Positions 17,215-25,401 of a stretch of 64,000 bases of DNA are shown in pieces. How positions within the stretch are numbered: position 1 is the first letter of the stretch; every line of letters starts with the position of its first letter. Origin of the DNA: Paenibacillus lycopersici (GTDB lineage: Bacteria; Bacillota; Bacilli; Paenibacillales; Paenibacillaceae); NCBI RefSeq assembly GCF_010119935.1, contig NZ_CP048209.1, forward strand, positions 3,847,001-3,911,000. The letters run 5' to 3'. A model generated the notes under the pieces. The model was given only the letters and a program-made list of their open reading frames with translations. It was not told the origin of the DNA and searched no databases. Made by a program: the position numbers and the translations under genes.

Positions 17215-19398
17215 TCAAACCTTGGCCGGCATCAGCTGCTCGTCGTCATCGGTCTCGCGGGTCATGAAATAAACGCAGGTCAGCATCAGCGAACCCGAGG
17301 CGAAGATGGCCAGCATGCCCATCTGGCTCCATGCCCGGCTGAAGTCGCCGCTCGAGATGACGTCCCGCAGCCCTTGTATGCTGTAGCTCATCGGCAGCCA
17401 AGGATGCATCGACTTCGCCCAGCCCGGCAGCAGCTCCAGCGGGAATGTTCCGGCGCTCGAAGCCAGCTGGAAGATCATCACGACGAGCACGATGAACCGG
17501 CCCGGCTGATCCAGCCACGTGACCAGCATCTGCACGAGCAGCATGAACGTCAATCCCGTCGCGGCGGTGAACAGATAGAACAGCGGCACGCTTTGCACAT
17601 GCAGACCGAGCATCGTAAGCAGCACGGTGCAGACGACGAGCGATTGCACGATGCTCATCAGGCCGAACACGATCAGTTTGCCGACGAGCAGCCGGGGGCC
17701 GGTCGCGTCCGCAACCCGCGTGCCCCGGGCGGCATAGATCGTCGTGAACACGAGCGCGCCCGCGAACAGCGACATCGAAATGAAGTACGGCGCGATGCCG
17801 CTTCCGTACACGCTCACCTTGCGGTCGTCATTGGATACGATCGCTACCGGGTCGGCGAGCATTCGAACGGAAGCATCGTCCGCCTTAACGGCAGCGGTCT
17901 TGGCCGCGGCGGCGTTCAGCTGGTCGGCCAGCTTGCCGCTGCCGTCCGCCAGCTTCGGCACGCCCGCATCCAATTCGGCCGCCCCGTCGTCCAGCTTCTT
18001 CGCGCCGCTCGCCGCTTGATCGATGCCCGACGCCAATTCGCCGATGCCGCTGGCAAGCGCGGCAGCGCCTCCGTTCAGCTTCGCCGCCCCGTCGCCCGCC
18101 TTCCTGGCGCCGTCCGCGAACGCCGGCAGCTGGCCGCTCAGCGCATGCAGCCCGCTCTGCAGCCATAGCTGGCCCGTACGCAGTTGTTCCGCGCCTCCGG
18201 CCAATTGCTGCGCGCTGCCGCTCAACGATTGCGCGCCGCTGGCCAGCGTTCCGTTCCCGGCGGCAAGCGTCTGGCTGCCGGCGAGCAGCTGCCGCTGGCC
18301 TTCGCTGAGCGTCTTGCTCCCTTGCGCAACCGACTTGCTCGCCGCCAGCAGCTTCTGGAATGCGGCATCCTCCGCAAGATCGGAATGCGCGGCGGCGAAC
18401 TGCTCCAGTCCGACAGCGACTTCGCTTGCTCCGCTTGCCAGGTCAGCGCTCGAGGCAGATGACGCGGCGAGTCCGGTTTGAAGCGAGCGGCTGCCGTCAG
18501 CGGCCGTCTTCAATCCGTCCGATAGGCGGTCTGCTCCTGTCTTGAACGCCTTCAGTCCGTCCGCCAGCGTCCGGCTGCCGCTTACGGCGGATGATGCGCC
18601 TTGATCGAGCTTGCCGACGGCGTCTTGGATAGCCTTCGCGCCGTTCGCCAGGTCGCCCGCCCCTTGCTTCAGCGCGGCAGCGCCGTCGCGCAGCGAACCC
18701 GCGCCGGTTCGCAGCTGTCCGACGCTGCCGGCCATCCGGCCCGTCCCGTTCGCCAGCGCATCCAGGTTCGCCTTCAGCGTATGAATGCCGTCTCCGAGCG
18801 TCTGCGCGCCCGCGTGCAGCTCGCCGGCGCCTTTCCCCGCGTCGCTGAAGCCTGTGGCAATCGTCTCGAACTGCGCGAATATCGCCCGCGAATACGCTTC
18901 GGTCAACGTCGCGGACAATCGGTTTCGCAGCTCCTTGATCGCGTTCTCGCCGATTTGCCCGGCAATGAAGTTATTGAAGCTGTTGGCTTCGAAGCGAATT
19001 TCCGCCTGCTTCGGATGATCGCTCTCCAGCGAAGCCGCATCCGCCGAGAAAGAGGCCGGGATCGTAATCGTGCCGTAATAACGGTTGCCTTTCATGCCGT
19101 TCAACGCTTCGTCCGGCGTGACGAAATGCCAGGCGAATTGCTCGTTCGACTTCAGCTCGTCGACGAATTCCGTTCCGACGTTGCGGGTCTTGCCCTCGAA
19201 TTCGGCTCCCCGGTCCTCGTTCACGACGGCAATCGGGAGCGAAGCCAGCTGCCCGTACGGGTCCCATGTTCCGCGGATCAGGAAGCCGCTGTACAGAATC
19301 GGCACAAGCGCCACGGCGGCGAACGTCACGAGCAGCATCGGCGTTCGTATGAAGGTCCGGAACTCGCCGGCAAACACGTGAAACAGTTTCATCTGCAT
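17215..19398 (-). CDS. yhgE: YhgE/Pip-domain membrane protein
   Basis: A 727-residue membrane protein of the YhgE/Pip (phage infection protein) family, related to the type VII-associated protein EsaA. One N-terminal helix (about 20-40) leads into a large extracytoplasmic region of roughly 480 residues made of degenerate repeats (GAxxLxDGxxxLxxG), then five or six C-terminal helices starting near 540 (PYFISMSLFAGALVFTTIYA) as in ABC-2 exporters. A ribosome site AGGAG precedes the ATG. Family members serve as phage receptors or as membrane transport components; the substrate is not known. It appears to be monocistronic. Confidence 0.9.
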   Translation of the reverse strand: MQMKLFHVFAGEFRTFIRTPMLLVTFAAVALVPILYSGFLIRGTWDPYGQLASLPIAVVNEDRGAEFEGKTRNVGTEFVDELKSNEQFAWHFVTPDEALNGMKGNRYYGTITIPASFSADAASLESDHPKQAEIRFEANSFNNFIAGQIGENAIKELRNRLSATLTEAYSRAIFAQFETIATGFSDAGKGAGELHAGAQTLGDGIHTLKANLDALANGTGRMAGSVGQLRTGAGSLRDGAAALKQGAGDLANGAKAIQDAVGKLDQGASSAVSGSRTLADGLKAFKTGADRLSDGLKTAADGSRSLQTGLAASSASSADLASGASEVAVGLEQFAAAHSDLAEDAAFQKLLAASKSVAQGSKTLSEGQRQLLAGSQTLAAGNGTLASGAQSLSGSAQQLAGGAEQLRTGQLWLQSGLHALSGQLPAFADGARKAGDGAAKLNGGAAALASGIGELASGIDQAASGAKKLDDGAAELDAGVPKLADGSGKLADQLNAAAAKTAAVKADDASVRMLADPVAIVSNDDRKVSVYGSGIAPYFISMSLFAGALVFTTIYAARGTRVADATGPRLLVGKLIVFGLMSIVQSLVVCTVLLTMLGLHVQSVPLFYLFTAATGLTFMLLVQMLVTWLDQPGRFIVLVVMIFQLASSAGTFPLELLPGWAKSMHPWLPMSYSIQGLRDVISSGDFSRAWSQMGMLAIFASGSLMLTCVYFMTRETDDDEQLMPAKV

Positions 19399-19483
19399 CG
19401 CTCCCTCTCCTGTCGTTTTGTTGGTTTTTCCCCCGGGCTGGCAAATTATGCGTCCGTATGCATGCCATGCCGTTCACGACAAA

Positions 19484-19512
19484 GCCCCGCAAGGGAAATA
19501 TCCCTGCGGGGC
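19484..19512 (-). terminator. GC-rich hairpin, possible minus-strand terminator
   Basis: GCCCCGCAGGGATATTTCCCTTGCGGGGC followed by TTTGTC on the minus strand (the arms are GCCCCGC and GCGGGGC). It lies 234 bases past the stop of the APH-like gene, with nothing recognisable between, apart from three copies of ATATCTGC at 19582-19605. Confidence 0.5.
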
Positions 19513-19745
19513 AACAAGCTGAACTGAAAGGGCGGGCATCGTCGAATAACCATAGCCCTCGTCAAACCGGCTGTTCAACGTATATCTGCATATCTGCATA
19601 TCTGCGCCAGTCCCCGTACCGCTTGTACCGTCCGTCGACCGTGAACCGTACTCTGTCGAACGATATCAAGCCTCCACGCCATTGTGTGAATGACTGCTGT
19701 GTACTAACGGGCTTATGGCTGGAGCAAAAGCCCTGCCGCTAACGT

Positions 19746-20756
19746 TCAGCCTACGAACTGCAACGCTCGGCGTAGATTGCTTTCCATGATTCCTCGCGCG
19801 AGCGCCTGGTCGTGGAACCCCCGCTGCTGCAGTTTCAGACCGCCGGCGGTGAGCGACAGGTAATGGTGCAGCTGATAGAACGCCAGCCTTGCCGGATCGA
19901 TGGACTCGTCCCGCAGCCATTCGTAATGCTCGCCGAAGCGCAGATGCAGGAAGCCGTGTTCATGCTCGACGTCGTAGAAGCTCGCCCCTTCGATATCGAT
20001 CAAGTAGAGCTCGGCGTCATTTTTCACAATCACATGATCGGGCCCCAGTTCTCCGTGGATGAAGCCGTACGCTCGCCGGGGCGCAATCCGGCTTTCCAGC
20101 TCGTACAGCTTCTTCAGCAGCCGATCCCGGTTGGCCGCCGCTTCCTCCAAGTGCCGTGCTGCATACGCCAATTGCTGCTCCGCATTCATCAGCTGATGCC
20201 GATGGCACGGAATCGACTGGTCCGCTGCATTGACGTTGTCGGCGACCGCTTGACCATACGCGAAGCCCTTGATGCCATGCATCCGCTTCACGATGTCGGC
20301 GAATTGCTCCATCAGCTCATCCGGCTTCGCCGACGCGCTCGGCCCCGACGCGGAACCGGTTCCCGGTTCGGTCAAATACGTCTCCAGCTTCGGACCGGTG
20401 ACGTATTCCACGAATGCGTAATCGAACGAATACCGCTCCCGCTCGCGGTTCAAGGCATACAGCGCCGGCGTCGGAATCCCGTGCCTCGTCAGAAAATCGT
20501 GATTCAAGGCGAACAAATCCGCACCGTACGAATGCCATGCCCGATCCGCTTCTTCGATCTCTTCCTTGAAGAAATTCTGGCTGATATCCCAGATGTAGAG
20601 CAGACAATGGAAGCCGTTCGTGAAAGCAACGTCGTATATGACTTTCTGCGCGCCTCCATACAGCCGCGTCAGTCCCGCCGGCCGATAATCGTGTCCAAAC
20701 GTTTGAATCGCGAAACTTGTTAGGTCTTCCGGATGTAGATGTTGCTGCTGGTCCAT
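19746..20756 (-). CDS. APH/choline-kinase-like phosphotransferase
   Basis: A 336-residue protein of the protein-kinase-like superfamily. The catalytic loop is visible as GFIHGELGPDHVIVKN, where canonical HGDxxxxN has Glu in place of Asp, followed by the metal-binding motif LIDIEGASF, also with a variant (IDIEG for IDFG/IDWE). An upstream lobe with VEYVTGPKLETYL forms the hinge. The start at 20756 is preceded by GGGAGG; the frame is open 78 codons further without family sequence. The substrate is unknown; relatives phosphorylate aminoglycosides, choline or sugars. The HGE variant could lower activity or simply be a family variation. Confidence 0.8.
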   Translation of the reverse strand: MDQQQHLHPEDLTSFAIQTFGHDYRPAGLTRLYGGAQKVIYDVAFTNGFHCLLYIWDISQNFFKEEIEEADRAWHSYGADLFALNHDFLTRHGIPTPALYALNRERERYSFDYAFVEYVTGPKLETYLTEPGTGSASGPSASAKPDELMEQFADIVKRMHGIKGFAYGQAVADNVNAADQSIPCHRHQLMNAEQQLAYAARHLEEAAANRDRLLKKLYELESRIAPRRAYGFIHGELGPDHVIVKNDAELYLIDIEGASFYDVEHEHGFLHLRFGEHYEWLRDESIDPARLAFYQLHHYLSLTAGGLKLQQRGFHDQALARGIMESNLRRALQFVG

Positions 20757-20829
20757 GCCGAAGCATCCTCCCAATCGATCGATTTGCCGGCCGGCATCTA
20801 GAATATTAACGAATTTCCGCACGAAAATA

Positions 20830-20925
20830 TAGACTGTTTCGGAAGGGTTTGGTATGATGTTGGTAGAGTTCTTGTTACGGATCGGCATACGCAACCCCGG
20901 GCCAATGGCTCGGGGTTTTCTTGTT
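20830..20925 (+). ncRNA. Candidate short RNA with its own promoter and terminator
   Basis: Plus strand: TAGACT (20830-20835), exactly 17 bases, TATGAT (20853-20858), then a strong hairpin AACCCCGGGCC / GGCTCGGGGTT with loop AAT (20893-20917) followed by TTCTTGTTATTTT. Transcription would give an RNA of about 60 nucleotides. Genes on both sides lie on the minus strand and the next plus-strand gene starts at 21784, so this is not an obvious leader. An open frame passes through but lacks a well-placed ribosome site. Confidence 0.5.
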
Positions 20926-21056
20926 ATTTTGGAGTCGAACGTCGCGCTTTCGAGCGGCATCCGGTCATGCACGATCAGAACAAAAGGCATCCCTCGGCCC
21001 TTCCCGGCTTTGGCGATGCCTTCTTTAAAGGGCTCGTCGATTCGATCGGCGGAGCT

Positions 21057-21362
21057 TTATTTCAACTTCTCTTCGACGGATTTCAGCTTCTGTTCCATCG
21101 AGCCCTTCTTGTCTCTGCGGTCGTCGATCGTGATGGACGTCGATACCCGCATCGCGCCGTGCTCGAACGGCACCTCGTGCATCCGCCGTACGACGGCCAG
21201 CAAGTTGTCCAGCTCGCCTTCGATAATCGTGCTCATCGGCGTCAGCTCGTAATGGATCGGTTCCGGCGCTTCGCGAAGCACGTCGATGACGGCGGCCACG
21301 TAGGCGCCGACGCTTGGCGATGACGTTCCGAGCGGAACGATGGTCACTTGTACGATTGCCAT
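21057..21362 (-). CDS. yqgV: MTH1187/YkoF-type thiamine-binding protein
   Basis: A 101-residue single-domain protein of the MTH1187 (YqgV) family, ferredoxin-like fold, which assembles into oligomers and binds thiamine or a related small ligand. Family features are the opening MAIVQVTIVPLGT, HYELTPMSTIIEG and the late HGAMRVSTSITIDDRRDK. AGGAGGG precedes the ATG. It is probably co-transcribed with the small membrane protein gene 28 bases upstream. Its physiological role is poorly defined. Confidence 0.88.
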   Translation of the reverse strand: MAIVQVTIVPLGTSSPSVGAYVAAVIDVLREAPEPIHYELTPMSTIIEGELDNLLAVVRRMHEVPFEHGAMRVSTSITIDDRRDKKGSMEQKLKSVEEKLK

Positions 21363-21390
21363 GCTTGTCCCTCCTGTAAGCTGGAATGGG

Positions 21391-21660
21391 TTACGTATGC
21401 TTCTTGCGGTATTTGCCGACGACGATTTGAATCAGCCAGACGACGGATGCGATCACATATAACGGCAGCACGATGACGACCAAGGTAGCCACGTCGGCCA
21501 AGTCGTCCCAGCCGTCGTTGCCGCGGTTCGCTTCCACGATAAAAATAACGCAGCCGAGCGCATAAACGGCGAACGGCCGCCATCTTCGCCTCCAGCCTGC
21601 GGCGGCCGGAAGCAGCACCAGCACGATCCATAGCACGACAAGCCCCGGACTGGCATGCAT
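21391..21660 (-). CDS. Small membrane protein of unknown function
   Basis: An 89-residue protein with three hydrophobic stretches separated by an Arg-rich loop (GWRRRWRP) and an acidic loop (NRGNDGWDDLAD), ending in the basic tail GKYRKKHT. I do not recognise the family. The ATG at 21660 has GGAAAGGGG upstream; an earlier in-frame ATG at 21699 has no ribosome site. It precedes yqgV on the same strand. Confidence 0.65.
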   Translation of the reverse strand: MHASPGLVVLWIVLVLLPAAAGWRRRWRPFAVYALGCVIFIVEANRGNDGWDDLADVATLVVIVLPLYVIASVVWLIQIVVGKYRKKHT

Positions 21661-21783
21661 GAATATCGCCCCTTTCCATCTTTTAGCATACCACATCATG
21701 ACGCGTCGGAAGGGATATGCAACGCAAATCGCGAATAGGTGCTTACGTTCATTACACCTAATTATGCGAAAGGGAGTGCTGCC

Positions 21784-22416
21784 ATGACATCACGCTCGCC
21801 AGATCACGCCCTGACCGCTGCCGCGAACGCGATCGCGCATGCCGTCCGGACGGCCCAAGCCATGCATGCGATTCCGTTCATCGCCGCGATCGACGGCGGA
21901 AGCGGCGCCGGCAAAACAACGTTGGCGCACCTGGCCGCCGAGCAGCTGGCCGAATGGCGGATTCCGGCGGCCGTCGTGCATATCGACGACTTCTTCGACG
22001 CATCCGTTCCCGACGCGGAATGGGATCGATGCACGGACGAGCAGAAATGCCGCCGGTGCATGGATTGGCGTCGGCTTCGGCGCGAAGCGCTAGAACCGCT
22101 GCTCGCGGGTCATGGCGCCAATTACCGGCCGTTCTCGTTCGAGACGGACGATCGCCTCGCGGCCCATACGGTAACGGTGCAGTCTGCGGCTGTCATCCTG
22201 CTCGACGGCATTTACGGCACGCTGCCGGAACTGCTCGATCTGATCGGCCTTTCGATCCTCATCGAGGTGCCGCCCGCAACTCGCTACCGGCGCCATAACG
22301 AGCGCGAGAACAGCGAGGACACCGAATGGCATGCGCGCTGGGACTCCGCGGAGACCTATTATTTCACCCGTCTCCGCCCGCCTTCGTCGTTCGACGTTGT
22401 GATCGAGCTGGCATAG
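21784..22416 (+). CDS. Uridine-kinase-like P-loop kinase
   Basis: A 210-residue kinase with Walker A DGGSGAGKTT near residue 37-46, the substrate-site VHIDDFFD, and VILLDGIYGTLPEL as the second nucleotide-site strand; RYRRHNERE provides lid arginines. It resembles uridine kinase and related (d)NMP or sugar kinases, and the acceptor is not certain. AAGGGAG lies seven bases before the ATG at 21784. Its last eleven codons lie inside the first copy of the 107-bp repeat, so two extra copies of its C-terminal coding sequence follow as relics. Confidence 0.82.
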   Translation: MTSRSPDHALTAAANAIAHAVRTAQAMHAIPFIAAIDGGSGAGKTTLAHLAAEQLAEWRIPAAVVHIDDFFDASVPDAEWDRCTDEQKCRRCMDWRRLRREALEPLLAGHGANYRPFSFETDDRLAAHTVTVQSAAVILLDGIYGTLPELLDLIGLSILIEVPPATRYRRHNERENSEDTEWHARWDSAETYYFTRLRPPSSFDVVIELA

Positions 22417-22704
22417 CTTTGCTTGCATAGCCTTGCTTGCAAGAGCCGCGTTCTTCGCGGCTCTTCGTTATGTCGGCAGCCTTCGCAGAATCGTCGTTCG
22501 ACGTTGTGATCGAGCTGGCATAGCTTTACTTGCATAGTCTTGCTTGCAAGAGCCGCGTTCTTCGCGGCTCTTCGTCATGTCGGCAGCCTTCGCAGAATCG
22601 TCGTTCGACGTTGTGATCGAGCTGGCATAGCTTTACTTGCATAGTCTTGCTTGCAAGAGCCGCGTTCTTCGCGGCTCTTCGTTATGTCGGCAGCCTTCGC
22701 AGAA
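22384..22704. repeat. 107-bp tandem triplication spanning a convergent gene junction
   Basis: Three head-to-tail copies start at 22384, 22491 and 22598, each beginning TCGTCGTTCG or within a base of it. One unit holds the last codons of the kinase gene, the bidirectional terminator, and the last codons of the marR gene. Copies 2 and 3 differ at one base seen; copy 1 differs at a few (GCTTTGCTTGCATAGCC versus GCTTTACTTGCATAGTC), so the third copy probably arose from copy 2 recently. Confidence 0.93.
22440..22466. terminator. Bidirectional terminator, present three times
   Basis: AAGAGCCGCG, loop TTCTT, CGCGGCTCTT. Identical hairpins recur 107 and 214 bases further on as part of the triplication. 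They serve the convergent kinase (+) and marR (-) genes, although no long T-run follows. Confidence 0.65.
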
Positions 22705-23140
22705 TATGAGTCAACTTCTCGATCGCGTAAGCGAGATCGCTGCGGTCCTCCCCGTTCAGTCCTTCCATACGGCGCACGAGCCCGTGATGGAAGTTGCCCC
22801 AGCGCTCGTTGACAAGCTGCTGGCCTTTCTCTGCCAACCGCAGCCGGACGATCCGTTTATCGCTCGCATCCGCGTGCTTGCTGACGTAACCCTTCTCTTC
22901 CAGCTTGGCGACCAGCGGGGTGAGCTGCTGCTTGGATACGCGAATCAGACGCGACAGCGGCGTCATCGCGATGCCGTCAGGATGCTGGTACAGCTCCTCC
23001 AGGATATGCACCTGAAGATGGGTGATTTCAGCAGGCGCCTTCCATTCCTTGTCTTCGTCGTTCGGATTATCCATCGCGCGGTAGAGCAGCGGTATCAGCT
23101 GCATGTAGCTCGCGGCGATCTGCCCGGCCTCCTTGTTCAT
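22682..23140 (-). CDS. MarR-family transcriptional regulator
   Basis: A 152-residue winged-helix regulator. MTPLSRLIRVSKQQLTPLVAK is the helix-turn-helix and GYVSKHADASDKRIVRLRL the wing. AGGAGGAGG precedes the ATG. It is convergent with the uridine-kinase-like gene and divergent from the glycosidase-like gene at 23402; an AT-rich upstream region with an inverted repeat (23221-23246) may hold its operator. Its stop codon lies in the third copy of the 107-bp repeat. Confidence 0.9.
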   Translation of the reverse strand: MNKEAGQIAASYMQLIPLLYRAMDNPNDEDKEWKAPAEITHLQVHILEELYQHPDGIAMTPLSRLIRVSKQQLTPLVAKLEEKGYVSKHADASDKRIVRLRLAEKGQQLVNERWGNFHHGLVRRMEGLNGEDRSDLAYAIEKLTHILRRLPT

Positions 23141-23162
23141 TCGGCGCCCCTCCTCCTGGCGT

Positions 23163-23246
23163 TTGACAACTCGTTCATATTTGTTTATTTTATAGGCATG
23201 ATATAAAGATAAATAGGAGAATATAGTTATTTTTTATTTACTATAT
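23163..23246 (+). promoter_or_regulatory. AT-rich divergent control region
   Basis: Plus strand TTGACA (23163-23168), 17 bases, TATTTT gives a possible promoter for the gene at 23402. Further on, ATATAGT (23221-23227) and ACTATAT (23240-23246) form a perfect 7-bp inverted repeat around a T-rich centre. This 100-base block is far more AT-rich than its surroundings. Confidence 0.4.
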
Positions 23247-23304
23247 CACGCTCGTTGGCTTGGGACAAGAAGATACGGAGCGAGCATCGAACAAGTGGAA
23301 ACCG

Positions 23305-23378
23305 GAACTATCGGACACGGTGCAAGCGAACATGGAGCAAATAGACAAGGTGCAAACGAACATGGACACCTATAGACG
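23305..23378. repeat. 30-bp tandem repeat (two clear copies)
   Basis: GGTGCAAGCGAACATGGA at 23319 recurs as GGTGCAAACGAACATGGA at 23349, exactly 30 bases later, within the presumed leader of the gene at 23402. Confidence 0.65.
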
Positions 23379-23401
23379 AAACAAGTCAGGAGTGAAACGC
23401 A

Positions 23402-24475
23402 ATGAATGAAGATCATGCATTAAGCCTAAGCCGGAAAGGCATCCATTACGATGTCGGCACCTACACGCGCAGTCAAGCCTATTCGTCTCGCGAACGTTTC
23501 GAACCCGAGATCGTTAGGCAGGAGCTGGCAATCATCCGGCATGATCTGCACTGCAACGCCGTCCGCATCTCCGGTCAAGACATTGACCGGCTGACAGCAG
23601 CGGCGCGATTCGCCATCGAGCAAGGCCTTGAAGTATGGTTCTCCCCTTCGTACGTGAATGCCGGCGAAGAAGCGACCTTAGCTTACCTTGCAGCATGTGC
23701 CGAAGCGGCGGAGGAGCTGCGCCAGCTTTCTCCGGATGTGATTTTCGTTGTCGGCTGCGAATTGACGTTTTTCATGAAAGGACTCGTGAGCGGCGAGACG
23801 GCTTTCGACCGCATGCAGACGCTGATGAATCCATGGAAGCTGATCAAGAATACGCTACGGAAAGGCTCGTTCCATAAGCGGTTGAATGCTTTTCTGAGCA
23901 AAGCTGCAGCTGTCGTGCGCGCGCGTTTCCATGGCAAACTGACGTATGCTTCGGGCGTCTGGGAGCATGTAGATTGGGCGCCGTTCGACTACGTCGGCGT
24001 CGATTGCTATCGGGATCGGTTTACCCGGCGAACCTACCGCGAGAAGCTGCGTTCGTATGCCAAACACGGCAAGCCCGTCATCGTGCTTGAATTCGGTTGC
24101 TGCACGTATGCGGGAGCGGGCGAGAAAGGCGGTTACGGCTGGGCGATCGTCGACCGCGATCAGTCGCCGCCGCGATTAAAAGGCGACTATGCGCGGGACG
24201 AGCATGAGCAGACCCGCTACATGGAAGAGCTGCTGACGATCTTCGAGGAAGAACAGGTGAACGGCGCGTTCTGGTTCACGTTCGTCATGCCGTTCTATCC
24301 CGGCAGCGACCGGCCGCAGTTCGATTTGGACATGGCTAGTTACAGCGTCGTCAAGACGTTCGGCGAAGGAGATAGTGATGGAAGCAGCCAACGCGAGACG
24401 GCCTATCCCGGCATGCCGTGGGAGCCGAAAGCGTCGTTTCGGCGAATGGCGGAGTTGTATGGGGAGTCGAACTGA
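23402..24475 (+). CDS. TIM-barrel glycoside-hydrolase-like protein
   Basis: A 357-residue cytoplasmic protein (no signal peptide) whose strand-ending motifs look like a retaining glycoside hydrolase barrel: Glu120 in VVGCELTFF could be the acid/base, and Glu230 in KPVIVLEFGCCTYAGAGEKGGYGW the nucleophile; GAFWFTFVMPF is a late barrel strand. Similar proteins are sometimes labelled abortive infection proteins, for which nothing here gives support. AGGAG lies nine bases before the ATG. It is a single gene, divergent from marR. The substrate is unknown. Confidence 0.7.
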   Translation: MNEDHALSLSRKGIHYDVGTYTRSQAYSSRERFEPEIVRQELAIIRHDLHCNAVRISGQDIDRLTAAARFAIEQGLEVWFSPSYVNAGEEATLAYLAACAEAAEELRQLSPDVIFVVGCELTFFMKGLVSGETAFDRMQTLMNPWKLIKNTLRKGSFHKRLNAFLSKAAAVVRARFHGKLTYASGVWEHVDWAPFDYVGVDCYRDRFTRRTYREKLRSYAKHGKPVIVLEFGCCTYAGAGEKGGYGWAIVDRDQSPPRLKGDYARDEHEQTRYMEELLTIFEEEQVNGAFWFTFVMPFYPGSDRPQFDLDMASYSVVKTFGEGDSDGSSQRETAYPGMPWEPKASFRRMAELYGESN

Positions 24476-24516
24476 GGATGGATGCTGCGCAACTGAGGAT
24501 GGATGCTGCGGAAGAG
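24471..24516. repeat. 20-bp direct repeat at the gene 3' end
   Basis: CTGAGGATGGATGCTGCG occurs twice in a row, the first copy overlapping the stop codon at 24475. Confidence 0.6.
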
Positions 24517-24621
24517 CTGGTCCGTTGCCTGGAAGCTGGCCATCGAGTAGGAGGCGGCAGCTAACCCCCCGTTCGGGAATTCACCCGGAGATGACGCCTA
24601 TGCTGGGCGTACAACAAGCGT

Positions 24622-25401
24622 AAAAGCTGCCGCCGGAGCAGCTTTTCGTGCGACTTCACCGGCCTTCGGCCACAAAAGCTGCCGCCTGAGCAGCTTTTCG
24701 AGCAGTTACACCGGCCCTAGGCCACAAAAGCTGCCGCCTGAGCAGCTTTTCGAGCAGTTTCACCGGCCTTCGGCCACAAAAGCTGCCGCCGGAGCAGCTT
24801 TTCGAGCAGTTTCACCGGCCTTCGGCCATAAAAGCTGCCGCCGGAGCAGCTTTTCGAGCAGTTTCACCGGCCTTTGGCCATAAAAGCTGCCGCCGGAGCA
24901 GCTTTTCGAGCAGTTTCACCGGCCTTCGGCCATAAAAGCTGCCGCCGGAGCAGCTTTTCGAGCAGTTTCACCGGCCTTCGGCCATAAAAGCTGCTTCCTG
25001 AGCAGCTTTTCGTGCAGTTTCACCGGCCTTCGGCCATAAAAGCTGCCGCCGGAGCAGCTTTTCGTGCGACTTCACCGGCCTTCGGCCATAAAAGCTGCCG
25101 CCGGAGCAGCTTTTCGTGCGACTTCACCGGCTTGCGACCGTAAAAGCTGCTTCCTGAGCAGCTTATCGAGCAGCTTCACCGGCCTTCGGCCATAAAAGCT
25201 GCCGCCGGAGCAGCTTTTCGTGCGACTTCACCGGCTTTCGGCCGTAAAAGCTGCTTCCTGAGCAGCTTATCGAGCAGCTTCACCGGCCTTCGGCCATAAA
25301 AGCTGCCGCCGGAGCAGCTTTTCGTGCGACTTCACCGGCCTTTGGCCATAAAAGCTGCCGCCGGAGCAGCTTTTCGAGCAGTTTCACCGGCCTTCGGCCG
25401 A
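24622..25401. repeat. Tandem hairpin array, 15 units with exact 52-bp period
   Basis: Units start at 24622, 24674, 24726 and then every 52 bases to 25350 without a single indel. Each has hairpin A, AAAAGCTGC-loop of 7-GCAGCTTTT, a linker CG(A/T)GC...TTCACC, and mini-hairpin B, GGCC-3 bases-GGCC, then AT or AC. Loops vary (A: CGCCGGA, CGCCTGA, TTCCTGA; B: TTC, TTT, CTA) while arms hardly change. Units 11 and 13 share GCAGCTTAT, so units 11-12 and 13-14 form a 104-bp higher-order duplication. It fills a convergent intergenic space. Open frames across it are Cys/Arg/Lys-rich artefacts. It is not CRISPR, because there are no unique spacers. Confidence 0.95.

Noticed and set aside
17190-17215. Isolated AAAGCTGCCGGC sequence as another array hairpin
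   Set aside because: Only the left arm matches and no complementary right arm or 52-bp neighbour is present.
23402-24475. Phage abortive infection gene
   Set aside because: That label is sometimes attached to similar proteins, but the visible motifs are those of a glycosidase-type TIM barrel and there are no defence genes around.
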